A stretch of DNA of 64,000 nt from Paraburkholderia sp. BCC1886. GTDB taxonomy: Bacteria > Pseudomonadota > Gammaproteobacteria > Burkholderiales > Burkholderiaceae. The DNA lies in the NCBI RefSeq assembly GCF_900996245.1, contig NZ_CAAJGK010000052.1:372001-436000 (forward strand), given 5' to 3'. The translations under genes and the position numbers were made by a program. Under the pieces are notes generated by a model, which was given only the letters and a program-made list of their open reading frames with translations, searched no databases and was not told the DNA's origin. Below, piece by piece: positions 34,951 through 44,371 of the stretch; the stretch's first letter is position 1, and every line of letters begins with the position of its first letter.

Positions 34951-35028
34951 CAGAGCAAGAACTGGAGCGTCGTGCGTCGCCAGACTACGTACATTGGTGA
35001 GCACCGACAACGCTTCCCGGACCCCATC

Positions 35029-36156
35029 ATGACCCGCACCGATCAGCTCGATTCCGCCACCCGCTGGGCTTCCGACGACGACCGCTGGCAAGCCGTCACG
35101 CGCCGCGACCCGCAAGCCGACGGCGAGTTTTTCTTCGCGGTGAAGACCACCGGCGTGTTCTGCCGTCCGTCGTGCGCGTCGCGCCAGCCGAACCGGCAGA
35201 ACGTGCTTTTCTTCACCGATGTCGATGCCGCGCGCCAAGCCGGTTTTCGCGATTGCAAGCGCTGCCAGCCCGGCGGTCTGCCGCGCGAACTGACGATCGT
35301 CGAGCGCGCGTGTGCGGCGCTGGACTCCGATCCGCAACAGCGACTCACGCTCGCGCAGTTGAGCGACGCCGTGCACGTCAGTCCGTTCCATCTGCAGCGG
35401 CTGTTCAAGCGCGTCGTTGGCGTGTCGCCCCGTCAATATCAGGCCGCGCGGCGTGGCGCAGCGTTGCGCGGGGCGCTGCAAAGCGGCGCGGATGTGACCA
35501 GCGCCACGCTCGATGCCGGTTTCGGCTCGCCTTCGCGCATGTACGAAAGCGCGGCGGCCGAACTCGGCATGGCGCCCTCCGCCTTTCGCCGCAAGGGCGC
35601 CGGGCTCAGCGTGCGTTATACGACGGCCTCGACGTCGCTCGGCTACGTGCTGATCGCGGCGACCGACAAAGGCATCTGCAAGATCGCTTTCGGCGACGAC
35701 ACCGCGTTGCTGGTCGACGAACTGCGCGACGAGTTCGCCAACGCCGATCTGCGGGACGACGCCGCACCGCTTGCGCCGTTCCTCGCGCAGATCGACGCCT
35801 ATCTGCGCGGCACGCGTCACGCCTTCGATCTGCCGCTCGATGTGTCGACCACCGTGTTCCGGCAACGCGTATGGGACGCGCTACAGCGCATCCCATACGG
35901 CGAGACCCGCAGCTATTCGCAGATCGCCGACGCGGTGGGCGCGCCGCGCGCCGTTCGCGCGGTCGCGAGCGCCTGCGCGACGAATCCGGTGGCGCTGGCG
36001 ATTCCGTGTCATCGGGTCGTGCAGAAGGGCGGGGCGCTCGCCGGCTATCGCTGGGGCTTGCCGCGCAAAGCCGCGTTGCTGGAGAACGAAGCGCAGCACG
36101 AGCGCGACGTCGCTACTTCCGAAGAGCCAACCTCCAGCCTGGATCACGCTGCGTGA
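35029..36156 (+). CDS. ada: Bifunctional Ada: methylphosphotriester sensor and O6-methylguanine-DNA methyltransferase
   Basis: It encodes 375 aa from MTRTDQLDS. The N-terminal zinc domain has the Cys set in TTGVFCRPSCASRQP and FRDCKRCQP. An AraC-type HTH pair follows (LTLAQLSDAVHVSPFHLQRLFKR, GVSPRQYQAARR). The MGMT domain has the acceptor Cys in AIPCHRVVQKGG. It repairs alkylated DNA and, once methylated, activates transcription of itself and downstream genes. Its stop overlaps the alkA start (GTGA). Confidence 0.95.
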   Translation: MTRTDQLDSATRWASDDDRWQAVTRRDPQADGEFFFAVKTTGVFCRPSCASRQPNRQNVLFFTDVDAARQAGFRDCKRCQPGGLPRELTIVERACAALDSDPQQRLTLAQLSDAVHVSPFHLQRLFKRVVGVSPRQYQAARRGAALRGALQSGADVTSATLDAGFGSPSRMYESAAAELGMAPSAFRRKGAGLSVRYTTASTSLGYVLIAATDKGICKIAFGDDTALLVDELRDEFANADLRDDAAPLAPFLAQIDAYLRGTRHAFDLPLDVSTTVFRQRVWDALQRIPYGETRSYSQIADAVGAPRAVRAVASACATNPVALAIPCHRVVQKGGALAGYRWGLPRKAALLENEAQHERDVATSEEPTSSLDHAA

Positions 36157-37070
36157 GCCCATCCCAGCCTTCCGCCATCCTCGAACTGCCGTTCAAGGCG
36201 CCCTTCGACTGGCCGCGCCTGCTGCGCTTCTTCGGCGGACGCGCGACACCCGGCGTCGAAGCGGTGACGGACGGCGCGTACCGTCGCGCAATCGAGTGGC
36301 TCGGCGACAGCGGCACGCTGAGCGTCAGCCTGCATCCGCGCAAGCGCTGCCTGGTCGCGACGATCGAAGGCAACGTGAGCCGTCACGCCGATGCGCTCGC
36401 CGCGCCGATCGCGCGCATGTTCGACCTTCACGCGGAACCGCGCAAGATCGCCGCGGTACTCGCCGCCGACCCGTGGCTCGCACCGCTCGTCGAGCACGCG
36501 CCGGGCTTGCGGGTGCCGGGCGCGTGGTCGGGCTTCGAACTGGTGGTGCGCGCGATCGTCGGCCAGCAGGTGAGCGTGAAAGCCGCGACGACCATCATCG
36601 GACGTCTCGTCCAGCGCGCCGGCGAGCGCATCGCAGGGCATCCGCACGAGCACACCGCGTGGCGTTTTCCGACGCCGGCCGCGCTCGCCGCGGTCGATCT
36701 CGCGAAGATCGGCATGCCGGGCAAACGCGTGGCGGCCTTGCAGGGCTTCGCGCAGGCGGTCGCGTCGGGCGACGTGCCGCTCGACAGCGCTGTCGCCGAC
36801 GCGCAGTACCTGCGCGCCGCGTTGCTCGCGCTACCCGGCATCGGCCCATGGACCGTCGAATACGTCGCGATGCGCGCATGGCGCGATGCCGATGCCTGGC
36901 CGGGCTCGGACCTGGTGCTGATGCAGTCCATCGCCGCGCGCGACCCGTTGCTCGTGCGGCCTGCGCAACAACGCAGCCGGACCGACGCGTGGCGGCCGTG
37001 GCGTGCCTACGCGGCCATGCATTTGTGGAACGAAGTGGCCGACCGCGCCGGCGCCGCACGCGGCGGTTGA
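36153..37070 (+). CDS. alkA: 3-methyladenine DNA glycosylase II (AlkA)
   Basis: It encodes 305 aa from a GTG overlapping the ada stop. The N-terminal AlkA-type domain is followed by the HhH-GPD core (WSGFELVVRAIVGQQVSVKAA, then LALPGIGPWTVEYVAMRAW), with the catalytic Asp in AWPGSDLVLMQ. It excises alkylated purines. Overlap with ada indicates translational coupling within the adaptive response. Confidence 0.93.
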   Translation: MSPSQPSAILELPFKAPFDWPRLLRFFGGRATPGVEAVTDGAYRRAIEWLGDSGTLSVSLHPRKRCLVATIEGNVSRHADALAAPIARMFDLHAEPRKIAAVLAADPWLAPLVEHAPGLRVPGAWSGFELVVRAIVGQQVSVKAATTIIGRLVQRAGERIAGHPHEHTAWRFPTPAALAAVDLAKIGMPGKRVAALQGFAQAVASGDVPLDSAVADAQYLRAALLALPGIGPWTVEYVAMRAWRDADAWPGSDLVLMQSIAARDPLLVRPAQQRSRTDAWRPWRAYAAMHLWNEVADRAGAARGG

Positions 37071-37075
37071 GCGGT

Positions 37076-37140
37076 TGCGAAAGAGGGCGAAAGAAGAGGG
37101 CGAAAAAAGAGGGCAAAAAAAGAGGGCAAAAGACAGGGTA
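37076..37140 (+). repeat. Polypurine tandem repeat (GAGGGC + A-tract units)
   Basis: Four imperfect units of AGAGGGCRAAA with growing A tracts make a nearly all-purine strand just after alkA and ~190 bp before gshA. Confidence 0.8.
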
Positions 37141-37324
37141 AACCGCCACCCGGCCACGGCCGGGTTCAAGCAGGCAGGGCCTGCCGGGGCGACCTCAAGC
37201 AGCGGCCCTGACGAGATGTTAAAGTGCCCGCTACTGAAAATTCCGCCGAACGTTGTCAACCGCGCCATGCTGCCGACGAGCAGTGAAGCGGCACATGGCG
37301 GCCGACAACGCCCGACTCGCATCA

Positions 37325-38941
37325 ATGCCAAACACCACACCTTCCCGCACGACCGACGTGTTCTTACACCGCCTGTCCGTGCTGACTTCCGGCCCACAGC
37401 GCGACGCGCTGATCCGCGGCCTGCGCGGCATCGAAAAGGAAAGCCTGCGCGTGACGCAGGACGGCAAGCTCGCCACGACACCGCATCCGCGTGCGCTCGG
37501 TTCGGCGCTTACGCATCCGTCGCTCACGACCGACTACTCCGAAGCACTGCTCGAACTGATCACGCCCGCCGAAAGCGACGTCGCGATCACGCTCGATAAA
37601 CTCGACACGCTGCATCGCTTCGTCTACGCCGTACTCGGCGACGAGATCTTGTGGAACAACTCGATGCCCGCGTTGCTGCCCGACGCCGACGACGCGATTC
37701 CGATCGCCGACTACGGTTCGTCGAACATCGGCAAGCTGAAGTACGTGTACCGCATCGGGCTCGCGCTGCGTTATGGACGCACCATGCAGTGCATCGCGGG
37801 CATCCACTACAACTATTCGCTGAACGAAGAAGTCTGGCGGGCGTTGCAGGCGGATCAGCAATCCACCGCCAGCGCGGTCGACTTCCAGTCCGAACGTTAT
37901 CTCGCGCTCATCCGCAATTTCCGTCGCACCAACTGGCTGCTGATGTATCTGTTCGGCGCCTCGCCGGCGCTGGATCGCCGGTTTCTCCGCGAACGCGCGC
38001 ATACGCTCGACACCTTCGACGCCGACACCCTGTACCGCCCGTACGCCACGAGCCTGCGCATGAGCGACCTCGGCTACTCGAACACCACCGCGCAGGCCGC
38101 GCTGCACGCCGACTACGACACCTTGCCCGGTTACCTCGACGCGCTCGCCAAGGCGGTGAGCCAGCCGTATCCCGCGTACGAGGCGATCGGCACGCAACGC
38201 GACGGCGAGTGGGTGCAGATCAACACCAACGTGCTGCAGATCGAAAACGAGTTCTACTCGACGATCCGCCCGAAGCGCGTCACGCATCCGGGCGAGCGTC
38301 CGCTGCATGCGCTGGCCGCGCGCGGCGTTCAATACGTCGAAGTGCGCTGCATGGATATCGATCCGTTCGAACCCAGCGGGATCTCGCTCGAAACGTCACG
38401 CTTTCTCGATGCCTACCTGCTGGTCTGCGCGCTCGACGACAGCGCGCCGTTACCGCCGCCCGCCTACGCCGAAGCCAACCAGAATTTTGGCCGCGTCACG
38501 ATGGAAGGGCGCAAGCCGGGCCTCACGTTGACGCGCGACGGCGAGACGGTCGCGATGACCGATTGGGCCGAAGCACTGCTCGCGAAGATCGAAGCAGCCG
38601 CAGTTGCGCTCGACAAGCTGCAAGGCGGCGACGAGCACGCGCGCTCGGTGGCGATTCAACGCGCGAAACTCGCGGATGTATCGTTGACGCCTTCGGCGCG
38701 TGTGCTCAAAACCATGCGTGAGAACCAGCAGAGTTTTCTGGATTTCGGCCTGCAGCAAAGCGAGGCGCACGCTGCCTATTTCCGCGGCCGTCCGCTGGAC
38801 GAAGCCACCACGAGAGAATTCACCGGCCTGGCCGCGCAGTCGCTGGCCGAGCAAAGCAAGCTGGAAAAGGAAGAAGTGGGCTCGTTCGACGCCTTCGTGG
38901 CCGCCTACCGCGCCTTCACGCTGAACCGGTTCAGTATCTGA
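37325..38941 (+). CDS. gshA: Glutamate-cysteine ligase
   Basis: It encodes 538 aa from MPNTTPSRTTDVFLHRL; ATG 37295 or a TTG further up are alternatives. It is of the E. coli GshA type: RGIEKESLRVTQDG, YSEALLELITP, YRIGLALRYGRTMQCIAGIHYNYS, and EVRCMDIDPFEPSGIS. It joins Glu and Cys with ATP in the first step of glutathione synthesis. No gshB is visible in the window. Confidence 0.95.
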   Translation: MPNTTPSRTTDVFLHRLSVLTSGPQRDALIRGLRGIEKESLRVTQDGKLATTPHPRALGSALTHPSLTTDYSEALLELITPAESDVAITLDKLDTLHRFVYAVLGDEILWNNSMPALLPDADDAIPIADYGSSNIGKLKYVYRIGLALRYGRTMQCIAGIHYNYSLNEEVWRALQADQQSTASAVDFQSERYLALIRNFRRTNWLLMYLFGASPALDRRFLRERAHTLDTFDADTLYRPYATSLRMSDLGYSNTTAQAALHADYDTLPGYLDALAKAVSQPYPAYEAIGTQRDGEWVQINTNVLQIENEFYSTIRPKRVTHPGERPLHALAARGVQYVEVRCMDIDPFEPSGISLETSRFLDAYLLVCALDDSAPLPPPAYAEANQNFGRVTMEGRKPGLTLTRDGETVAMTDWAEALLAKIEAAAVALDKLQGGDEHARSVAIQRAKLADVSLTPSARVLKTMRENQQSFLDFGLQQSEAHAAYFRGRPLDEATTREFTGLAAQSLAEQSKLEKEEVGSFDAFVAAYRAFTLNRFSI

Positions 38942-39039
38942 CACGAAGCCGCCTGTCGCAAAGAGAGCGGCCCGCGTATGAAACGCGAGGCCGACTACGC
39001 GGTCCAAACCGCACGCGCTTTAGCGAAAGAGGTTTCGAC

Positions 39040-39606
39040 ATGAACAGACTCAATCCAATCGCCGCGTGGTCCGCGGCCGCCTTCGCCGCCATCGCAGCCG
39101 TCGCTGTCACGGCGGGCTGCTCGACCCAGGGGCAGGTCGATCCCGACGTCATGCAGATCGCCACCACGCCGCTCACCTGTTCGAGCAAGGCGGAATGCGA
39201 CGTGTGGTGGCAGCGCGCCCAGACATGGGTGACGGACCATTCCAAATACAAGGTCGACTCCGTCACCGACACGCTGATTCAAACCGCCGGTCCCGACGGC
39301 GGCAAGCGTGCGCTGGCGTACCAGATCACGCGTGCGCCGAATCCCGATGGCACCGCCACGATTGGCTTCGCTGCGCATTGCGACGGGTCGATGGGCTGCA
39401 AGCCCAATCCATGGGAAGCGGGCGCGGATTTCAAGCAGTTCGTGCGCAGCGGTGCGGCTTCGTCGCCGGGCGCTGGTGCCAGCGCTGGTGCGCCAACCGC
39501 TCCGGCGGCGCCGTCGCCGCAGCCCGCTGCCGCAGCGCATCCGGAAACCTCGCAAGGCGGCGGGCAATCCATTCCCGCCGCGAACGGCGAAGCGGTCACT
39601 CAATAA
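39040..39606 (+). CDS. Putative lipoprotein, hypothetical
   Basis: It encodes 188 aa. The signal peptide ends in the lipobox-like VTAGC, giving lipidated Cys27. The middle region has Cys pairs (LTCSSKAECDVWWQRAQTWV, AHCDGSMGCKPNPW). The C-terminal ~50 residues are a low-complexity Ala/Pro/Ser/Gly tail. The family is widespread in Burkholderia without known function. It is a single gene after gshA, convergent to the MFS gene with a 27-bp gap. Confidence 0.8.
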   Translation: MNRLNPIAAWSAAAFAAIAAVAVTAGCSTQGQVDPDVMQIATTPLTCSSKAECDVWWQRAQTWVTDHSKYKVDSVTDTLIQTAGPDGGKRALAYQITRAPNPDGTATIGFAAHCDGSMGCKPNPWEAGADFKQFVRSGAASSPGAGASAGAPTAPAAPSPQPAAAAHPETSQGGGQSIPAANGEAVTQ

Positions 39607-39633
39607 CGTCGCAATATAACGTCGCCAGCGGGG

Positions 39634-41217
39634 TCAATGCCCCATCGAGGGCCCCGCGCCTTTGCGCGGCCTGGTGATCCACACCAGCAGCGCCAGCACG
39701 ATGAACGCCGCGCACGAAATCCGGAAAAAGTCGTTGGTCGCCATCATGTAGGCCTGCGCCGTTACGACCTGGTTCAACTGCGCAGTAATGCCGTCGCCGC
39801 TCAGCCCGAGGCTCGCCAGGGAGTTCGTGTAGGCCGTCGTATTGGCCGCGTAGACGTTCACCGAGTCGGTCAGCATCGCGTGATGGTAGATCGTGTCGTT
39901 CTCCCAATACGTGGTGCTGATCGCCGTACCGATCGCCCCGGACAAGGTGCGGAAAAAGTTCGACAGACCGGACGCGCTGGCCAGCCGTTCGTCGGATACG
40001 CTCGACAGCGTGATGGTGGTCATCGGCACGAAGAAGCAGGCCACGCCGATCCCTTGCACGAGCCGCGGCCAGATCACATGGTTGAACGGCACATCGAGCG
40101 TGAAGGTCGAGTTCCACAGCGACACGAACGCGAACACGACGAACGCGAAACTGGCCACGACGCGCAGGTTCAACCGGTGCATGTTCTTGCCGATCATCGG
40201 CGAGAGAACCAGCGCGAGCAGGCCGACCGGCGCCGTCGCAAGTCCCGCGATGCCGGCCGTGTAGCCCATCACGGTCTGTAGCCAGAGCGGGAAGATGACC
40301 ACCGAGCCGAAGAAGGCCATGAAGCCGAACGACACGATCAGCACGCCCAGCGCAAAGTTGCGGTCCTTGAAGAGCGAGAGATCGACAATCGGCTGACTAT
40401 CCGTCATTTCCCACACGAGCAGGAACGCAATGGACACCACCGCGACGACCGCGAGCGCGACGATGAAGGTCGAGTTGAACCAGTCGCGATCCTTGCCGAG
40501 GTCGAGCATCATCTGCAGACAGGAGACGCCGATCACCAGCAGGGCGAGGCCGACGGCGTCGATGCGCTGGCGCGTCGTCTTCGTCTCGCGGCCGCGCAGC
40601 AGCACGAACGCGATGGCGGCCGAGAACAGCCCGATCGGCACGTTGATATAGAAAATCCATGGCCACGTGTAGTGATCGGTGATGTAGCCGCCCATCACGG
40701 GTCCGAAGATCGGCGCGCAGATCACCGTCATCGCCCATAGGCCGAGCGCGAGGCCACGCTTTTCCGGGGGATAGGAACGCATTAGGATGGTTTGCGACAG
40801 CGGCACCATCGGGCCGGAGACGAGTCCTTGCAGCAGCCGGAACGCGATCAGCGATTCGAAGTTATGCGCGAAGCCGCAAAGCGCCGAGGCAATCGAAAAC
40901 AGCAGCACAGACAGCGTGAAGAGCCGCACTTCGCCGACGCGTCGCGCGAGCCAGCCGGTCAGCGGCACGGCAATCGCCGATGCCACCGAATACGACGAAA
41001 TCACCCAGGTGCCCTGACTGGTCGCCACGCCCAGGCTGCCGGAGATGGTCGGCACGGCCACGTTCGCGATCGACGTGTCGAGCACCTCCATGAACGTGCC
41101 GAGCGCGAGACCGACCGTAAGCAGGGCCAGCGCGCCGCCTTTGAGCGGCGCCGGCTCCGCCGCGGGCGGAGCGAGTGGCGCGGGGGTCGATTCGGCGGCA
41201 GGCGCGGTTGCTTCCAT
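39634..41217 (-). CDS. DHA2-family MFS drug efflux transporter (EmrB/QacA type)
   Basis: This 527-residue, very hydrophobic protein has ~14 membrane segments. Motif C/A features include LDTSIANVAVPTISGSLGV, WLARRVGEVRLF and GPVMGGYITDHYTWPWIFYINVPIG. It exports drugs using the proton gradient. It follows a marR gene on the same strand, which probably represses it. No EmrA-like periplasmic adaptor is nearby, although an outer-membrane factor is. Confidence 0.92.
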   Translation of the reverse strand: MEATAPAAESTPAPLAPPAAEPAPLKGGALALLTVGLALGTFMEVLDTSIANVAVPTISGSLGVATSQGTWVISSYSVASAIAVPLTGWLARRVGEVRLFTLSVLLFSIASALCGFAHNFESLIAFRLLQGLVSGPMVPLSQTILMRSYPPEKRGLALGLWAMTVICAPIFGPVMGGYITDHYTWPWIFYINVPIGLFSAAIAFVLLRGRETKTTRQRIDAVGLALLVIGVSCLQMMLDLGKDRDWFNSTFIVALAVVAVVSIAFLLVWEMTDSQPIVDLSLFKDRNFALGVLIVSFGFMAFFGSVVIFPLWLQTVMGYTAGIAGLATAPVGLLALVLSPMIGKNMHRLNLRVVASFAFVVFAFVSLWNSTFTLDVPFNHVIWPRLVQGIGVACFFVPMTTITLSSVSDERLASASGLSNFFRTLSGAIGTAISTTYWENDTIYHHAMLTDSVNVYAANTTAYTNSLASLGLSGDGITAQLNQVVTAQAYMMATNDFFRISCAAFIVLALLVWITRPRKGAGPSMGH

Positions 41218-41409
41218 GTGCTTATCCTCAAATGTTAAATGCTTGTCGCGGCAGGCTTATCGCGCGGTCGACCTGGCCTGCTTGTATGCCCGGTCATCCT
41301 CTGCCCAGACAGAGATTCTCATGCGGCTAGCGCGTTGTTCGAGCGCTTTCTAGTTTGTATTCGGCAATTCGGGGGGCGATTCGGGTGCGTTTCGGGGACA
41401 ATTCGGCGG

Positions 41410-41877
41410 CTAGTCGCCGCCCGCACCATCCGACCCGTTCGCAATGAACCGGCCGAGCAGATTCATCAACGCCGCGTGGTCTTCTGCGGAAAAACCCCGC
41501 AGTTGCTCGTTGAGCACCTCCGCGCCCAGCGCCGGCAGTCGTCGCGCGGCATCCTGGCCCTGCTGCGTCAGCTCAAGCTTCACCATCCGTCGATCTTCGT
41601 CGCTCCGCGTGCGCGCCACGAAGCCTTTCTTTTCGAGCCGGTCGAGCAGCCGCGTCATCGATCCGCTGTCATACGACATCACGCGGGACAGCTCGAAGGG
41701 CGTGTTGGCGCGACACGCCGACAACATCAGGATCACGCCGATCTGTTGAGCCGTCAGCCCGAGCGGTTTGACCGCGCGATCGGTGCGCTCGACCAGCACG
41801 TTTCGCGCTTTGGTCAGGTAGTAGCCGAGACTCGTTTCGAGCTGGATCTCGTCTGCGTTGTAGGGTCCGTCGATCAT
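41410..41877 (-). CDS. MarR-family transcriptional regulator
   Basis: It encodes 155 aa. The winged HTH is clear: GLTAQQIGVILMLSACRANTPFELSRVMSYDSGSMTRLLDRLEKKGFVARTRSDEDRRMVKLELTQ (shown in pieces across residues ~40-105). It is upstream of the MFS gene on the same strand with ~190 bp between them. It likely represses the efflux genes and itself until a phenolic ligand binds. Confidence 0.9.
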   Translation of the reverse strand: MIDGPYNADEIQLETSLGYYLTKARNVLVERTDRAVKPLGLTAQQIGVILMLSACRANTPFELSRVMSYDSGSMTRLLDRLEKKGFVARTRSDEDRRMVKLELTQQGQDAARRLPALGAEVLNEQLRGFSAEDHAALMNLLGRFIANGSDGAGGD

Positions 41878-42138
41878 CGTGTAGTCGGTACTTCCGCAAA
41901 AACCAATGGATTTTCGCCTTCGAACGGGTGAATCAAATGCACATCTGCTTCTTTGCTATCCACTAAAAAACAACACGCGCACCGCAAACCAGGCAAAGTA
42001 TCTTGAAATTTCATTGCATAGTCAATATTATTGCAGGCAACGAGTTTCGCGCGATTCCGCGCCACCCGAGACCATGTTCTGACCGATTGTCTGCACACCG
42101 CCTGAATCTCCAGCGCGCCGTGCAATAAAGGATTTCCC

Positions 42139-42513
42139 ATGCTGTACCTCAAAAACACGCTCGGCGGCCTCGGCCGCTCGCTCACCGATTCCGCAATTGG
42201 CACCTTCCAGGGACCGCACCGCTGGTGGAAATTGGCTCTGCTCGCGGTACTGTTCGTCCTGCCCGGCGGATCGGTGGCAATTGCCGTGTTCGCGTGGTTC
42301 GAGCATCGTCGCGCACGCAAAGGCGCCCTGGCCGCCGCGCAGAAAAAGACTGCAGTAGCTCTGATCGCCAGCACGCCCGACAAGGCCGTCGCCAACTTCG
42401 CGAATGCCAACCCCAGCGCCCCCGCCGGCGCATGTCAGTCACGCGGCGCCGCATGCCGCGCGGCGGCCGGCAAACAGGCCCGTCAGCCGGGCTCGACCGA
42501 TTCACGCATCTGA
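42139..42513 (+). CDS. Small membrane protein, hypothetical
   Basis: It encodes 124 aa with AAGGA ahead of the ATG. The segment ALLAVLFVLPGGSVAIAVFAW is one membrane helix. The rest is basic and Ala-rich, with two Cys near the end. It lies between the divergent marR and the outer-membrane factor gene. Function is unknown, and the C-terminal half is low complexity. Confidence 0.6.
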   Translation: MLYLKNTLGGLGRSLTDSAIGTFQGPHRWWKLALLAVLFVLPGGSVAIAVFAWFEHRRARKGALAAAQKKTAVALIASTPDKAVANFANANPSAPAGACQSRGAACRAAAGKQARQPGSTDSRI

Positions 42514-42753
42514 TCCCACGCCCCTTGGCGGAAGACTGCGACGCGGCGTGGCTCCCCACGCGCATCGCAGTCGGTAACGACGCGTAACCTTCGTGGCGCC
42601 TCAGGTAACACAGCTTTCTTCCCCCTCCATTACGCTTTCAGTTTCCCGCAACCGCGCGGGTCCATGCGCTAACATGCCGGCAGACCTACGATCTCGCCCG
42701 GCCTGGGCTGCCGCCTCGCAGCGGCCCCGCGGCGTCCTGAAGGAATCCATTGC

Positions 42754-44313
42754 ATGCAGTCTGTTCGAATCGCGCGCGCGCGGAGACTTGCGCCTCGCGC
42801 CCTGACTCTGGCGATCACCACCGCGTGTACTACCGCGTGCGTGACCGCATGTATGACCCTCGCCGGTTGCGCGGTCGGCCCCAACTATCAGCGACCCGCC
42901 GCGAGCATCCCCGCTTCGTATAAGGAAGCCGCGCCGGGCTGGAAAGTCGCCCAACCCGCGGATCGGGAAGACCGGGGCGACTGGTGGAACATCTACCAGG
43001 ACCCGCAACTCGACGCGCTGCAGAACAAGCTGAATACCGCGAACCAGACCGTCGCCCAGTACGCGGCCGCCTATCGGCAGGCACGCGCGCTGGTCGGCGA
43101 GGCGCGGGCAGCGTATTTCCCGACCGTCGGCATCTCGGCGGCGGCCACGCGATCGGGCAACGGCAATTCGTCGGGCGGCAACGGGACGACGTCGACGAGC
43201 CGCTCCGGCATCAGCAATAGTTTCAACCTCGGCCTGGATGCGAGCTGGGAACCCGATCTGTGGGGCTCGGTCACGCGCTCGGTGAATGCGCAGAAAGCCG
43301 GTCAGCAGGGTGCTGCCGCCGATCTGGCGAACGCGCGGCTGTCGGCCCAGGCCACGCTCGCGCAAACCTGGTTTTCGCTGCGCGCGCTCGACTCCACCCA
43401 GAAGCTGCTCGACGACACCGTCGCGGCCTACCAGCGCTCGCTGCAACTCACGCAAAACCAGTATGCGGTGGGTGTCGCGGCGCGCTCGGACGTGATTCAG
43501 GCGCAGACGCAACTGCAATCGGCGCAGGCGTCGGCTATCGACAACGGCGTGCAGCGCGCTCAGGACGAGCACGCCATCGCCGTGCTGGTCGGCGAACCGG
43601 CTTCGACGTTCTCGATTCCGCCCAGTCCGCTCACCGCCACGCCGCCCACGGTGCCGGCGCAGATGCCCTCCGCACTACTCGAGCGGCGGCCCGACATCGC
43701 CTCGGCGGAACGCAAGGCCGCGGCGGCCAACGAGCAGATCGGCGTCGCGATCGCCGCATTCTTTCCGTCGCTGACCTTGTCGGCGTCGGGTGGCTTCGAA
43801 AACTCGGTGTTCTCGCAACTGCTCACCGCGCCGTCACGCTTCTGGACGCTCGGCCCGCAACTCGCCGCGACTCTGTTCGACGCGGGCTTGCGTCAGGCGC
43901 AGACCGAAGCAGCGCGCGCCACCTACGACGAAAACGTCGCCACCTATCGTCAAACGGTGCTGACCGCGTTCCAGGACGTCGAAGACAATCTCGCGTCGCA
44001 GCGCATCCTTGCGCAGGAGATCGTCGTGCAGCAGCAGGCAGTCGATTCGGCGCGCCAGGCGCTCGACATCGTCACGAACGAGTACAAGGCCGGCACGGTG
44101 CCTTTTCTCAACGTGTTGACCGCGCAGACCACCGCGTTCACCGCGCAGCAGAAGCTGGAAAACATCGCCGGCCAGCGGATGGTCTCGTCGGTGGGTCTGG
44201 TGAAGGCGCTGGGTGGCGGCTGGGACGCGTCTCAAATGAATCGCGAGACGGGTGACGTCGCCGCGCCGGTTGCACGAAACGACGCGCCGTCGGCGCAGGC
44301 GACGAGTAACTAG
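42754..44313 (+). CDS. NodT/OprM-type outer-membrane efflux lipoprotein
   Basis: It encodes 519 aa. An unusually long signal region contains three 12-nt repeats encoding TTAC-like tetrapeptides, then the lipobox TLAGCAVGPNYQRP. Two OEP repeats follow (DWWNIYQDPQLDAL, LGLDASWEPDLWG, LERRPDIASAERKAAAANEQIGVA, VTNEYKAGTVPFLNVL). It would form the trimeric outer-membrane channel for the nearby MFS pump or another system. Confidence 0.92.
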   Translation: MQSVRIARARRLAPRALTLAITTACTTACVTACMTLAGCAVGPNYQRPAASIPASYKEAAPGWKVAQPADREDRGDWWNIYQDPQLDALQNKLNTANQTVAQYAAAYRQARALVGEARAAYFPTVGISAAATRSGNGNSSGGNGTTSTSRSGISNSFNLGLDASWEPDLWGSVTRSVNAQKAGQQGAAADLANARLSAQATLAQTWFSLRALDSTQKLLDDTVAAYQRSLQLTQNQYAVGVAARSDVIQAQTQLQSAQASAIDNGVQRAQDEHAIAVLVGEPASTFSIPPSPLTATPPTVPAQMPSALLERRPDIASAERKAAAANEQIGVAIAAFFPSLTLSASGGFENSVFSQLLTAPSRFWTLGPQLAATLFDAGLRQAQTEAARATYDENVATYRQTVLTAFQDVEDNLASQRILAQEIVVQQQAVDSARQALDIVTNEYKAGTVPFLNVLTAQTTAFTAQQKLENIAGQRMVSSVGLVKALGGGWDASQMNRETGDVAAPVARNDAPSAQATSN

Positions 44314-44371
44314 GCGACCGGGAGCCTGTGTCCCGGCTCCCGACTTTGAACCCGCTCGCTAGCCGCGGGTT

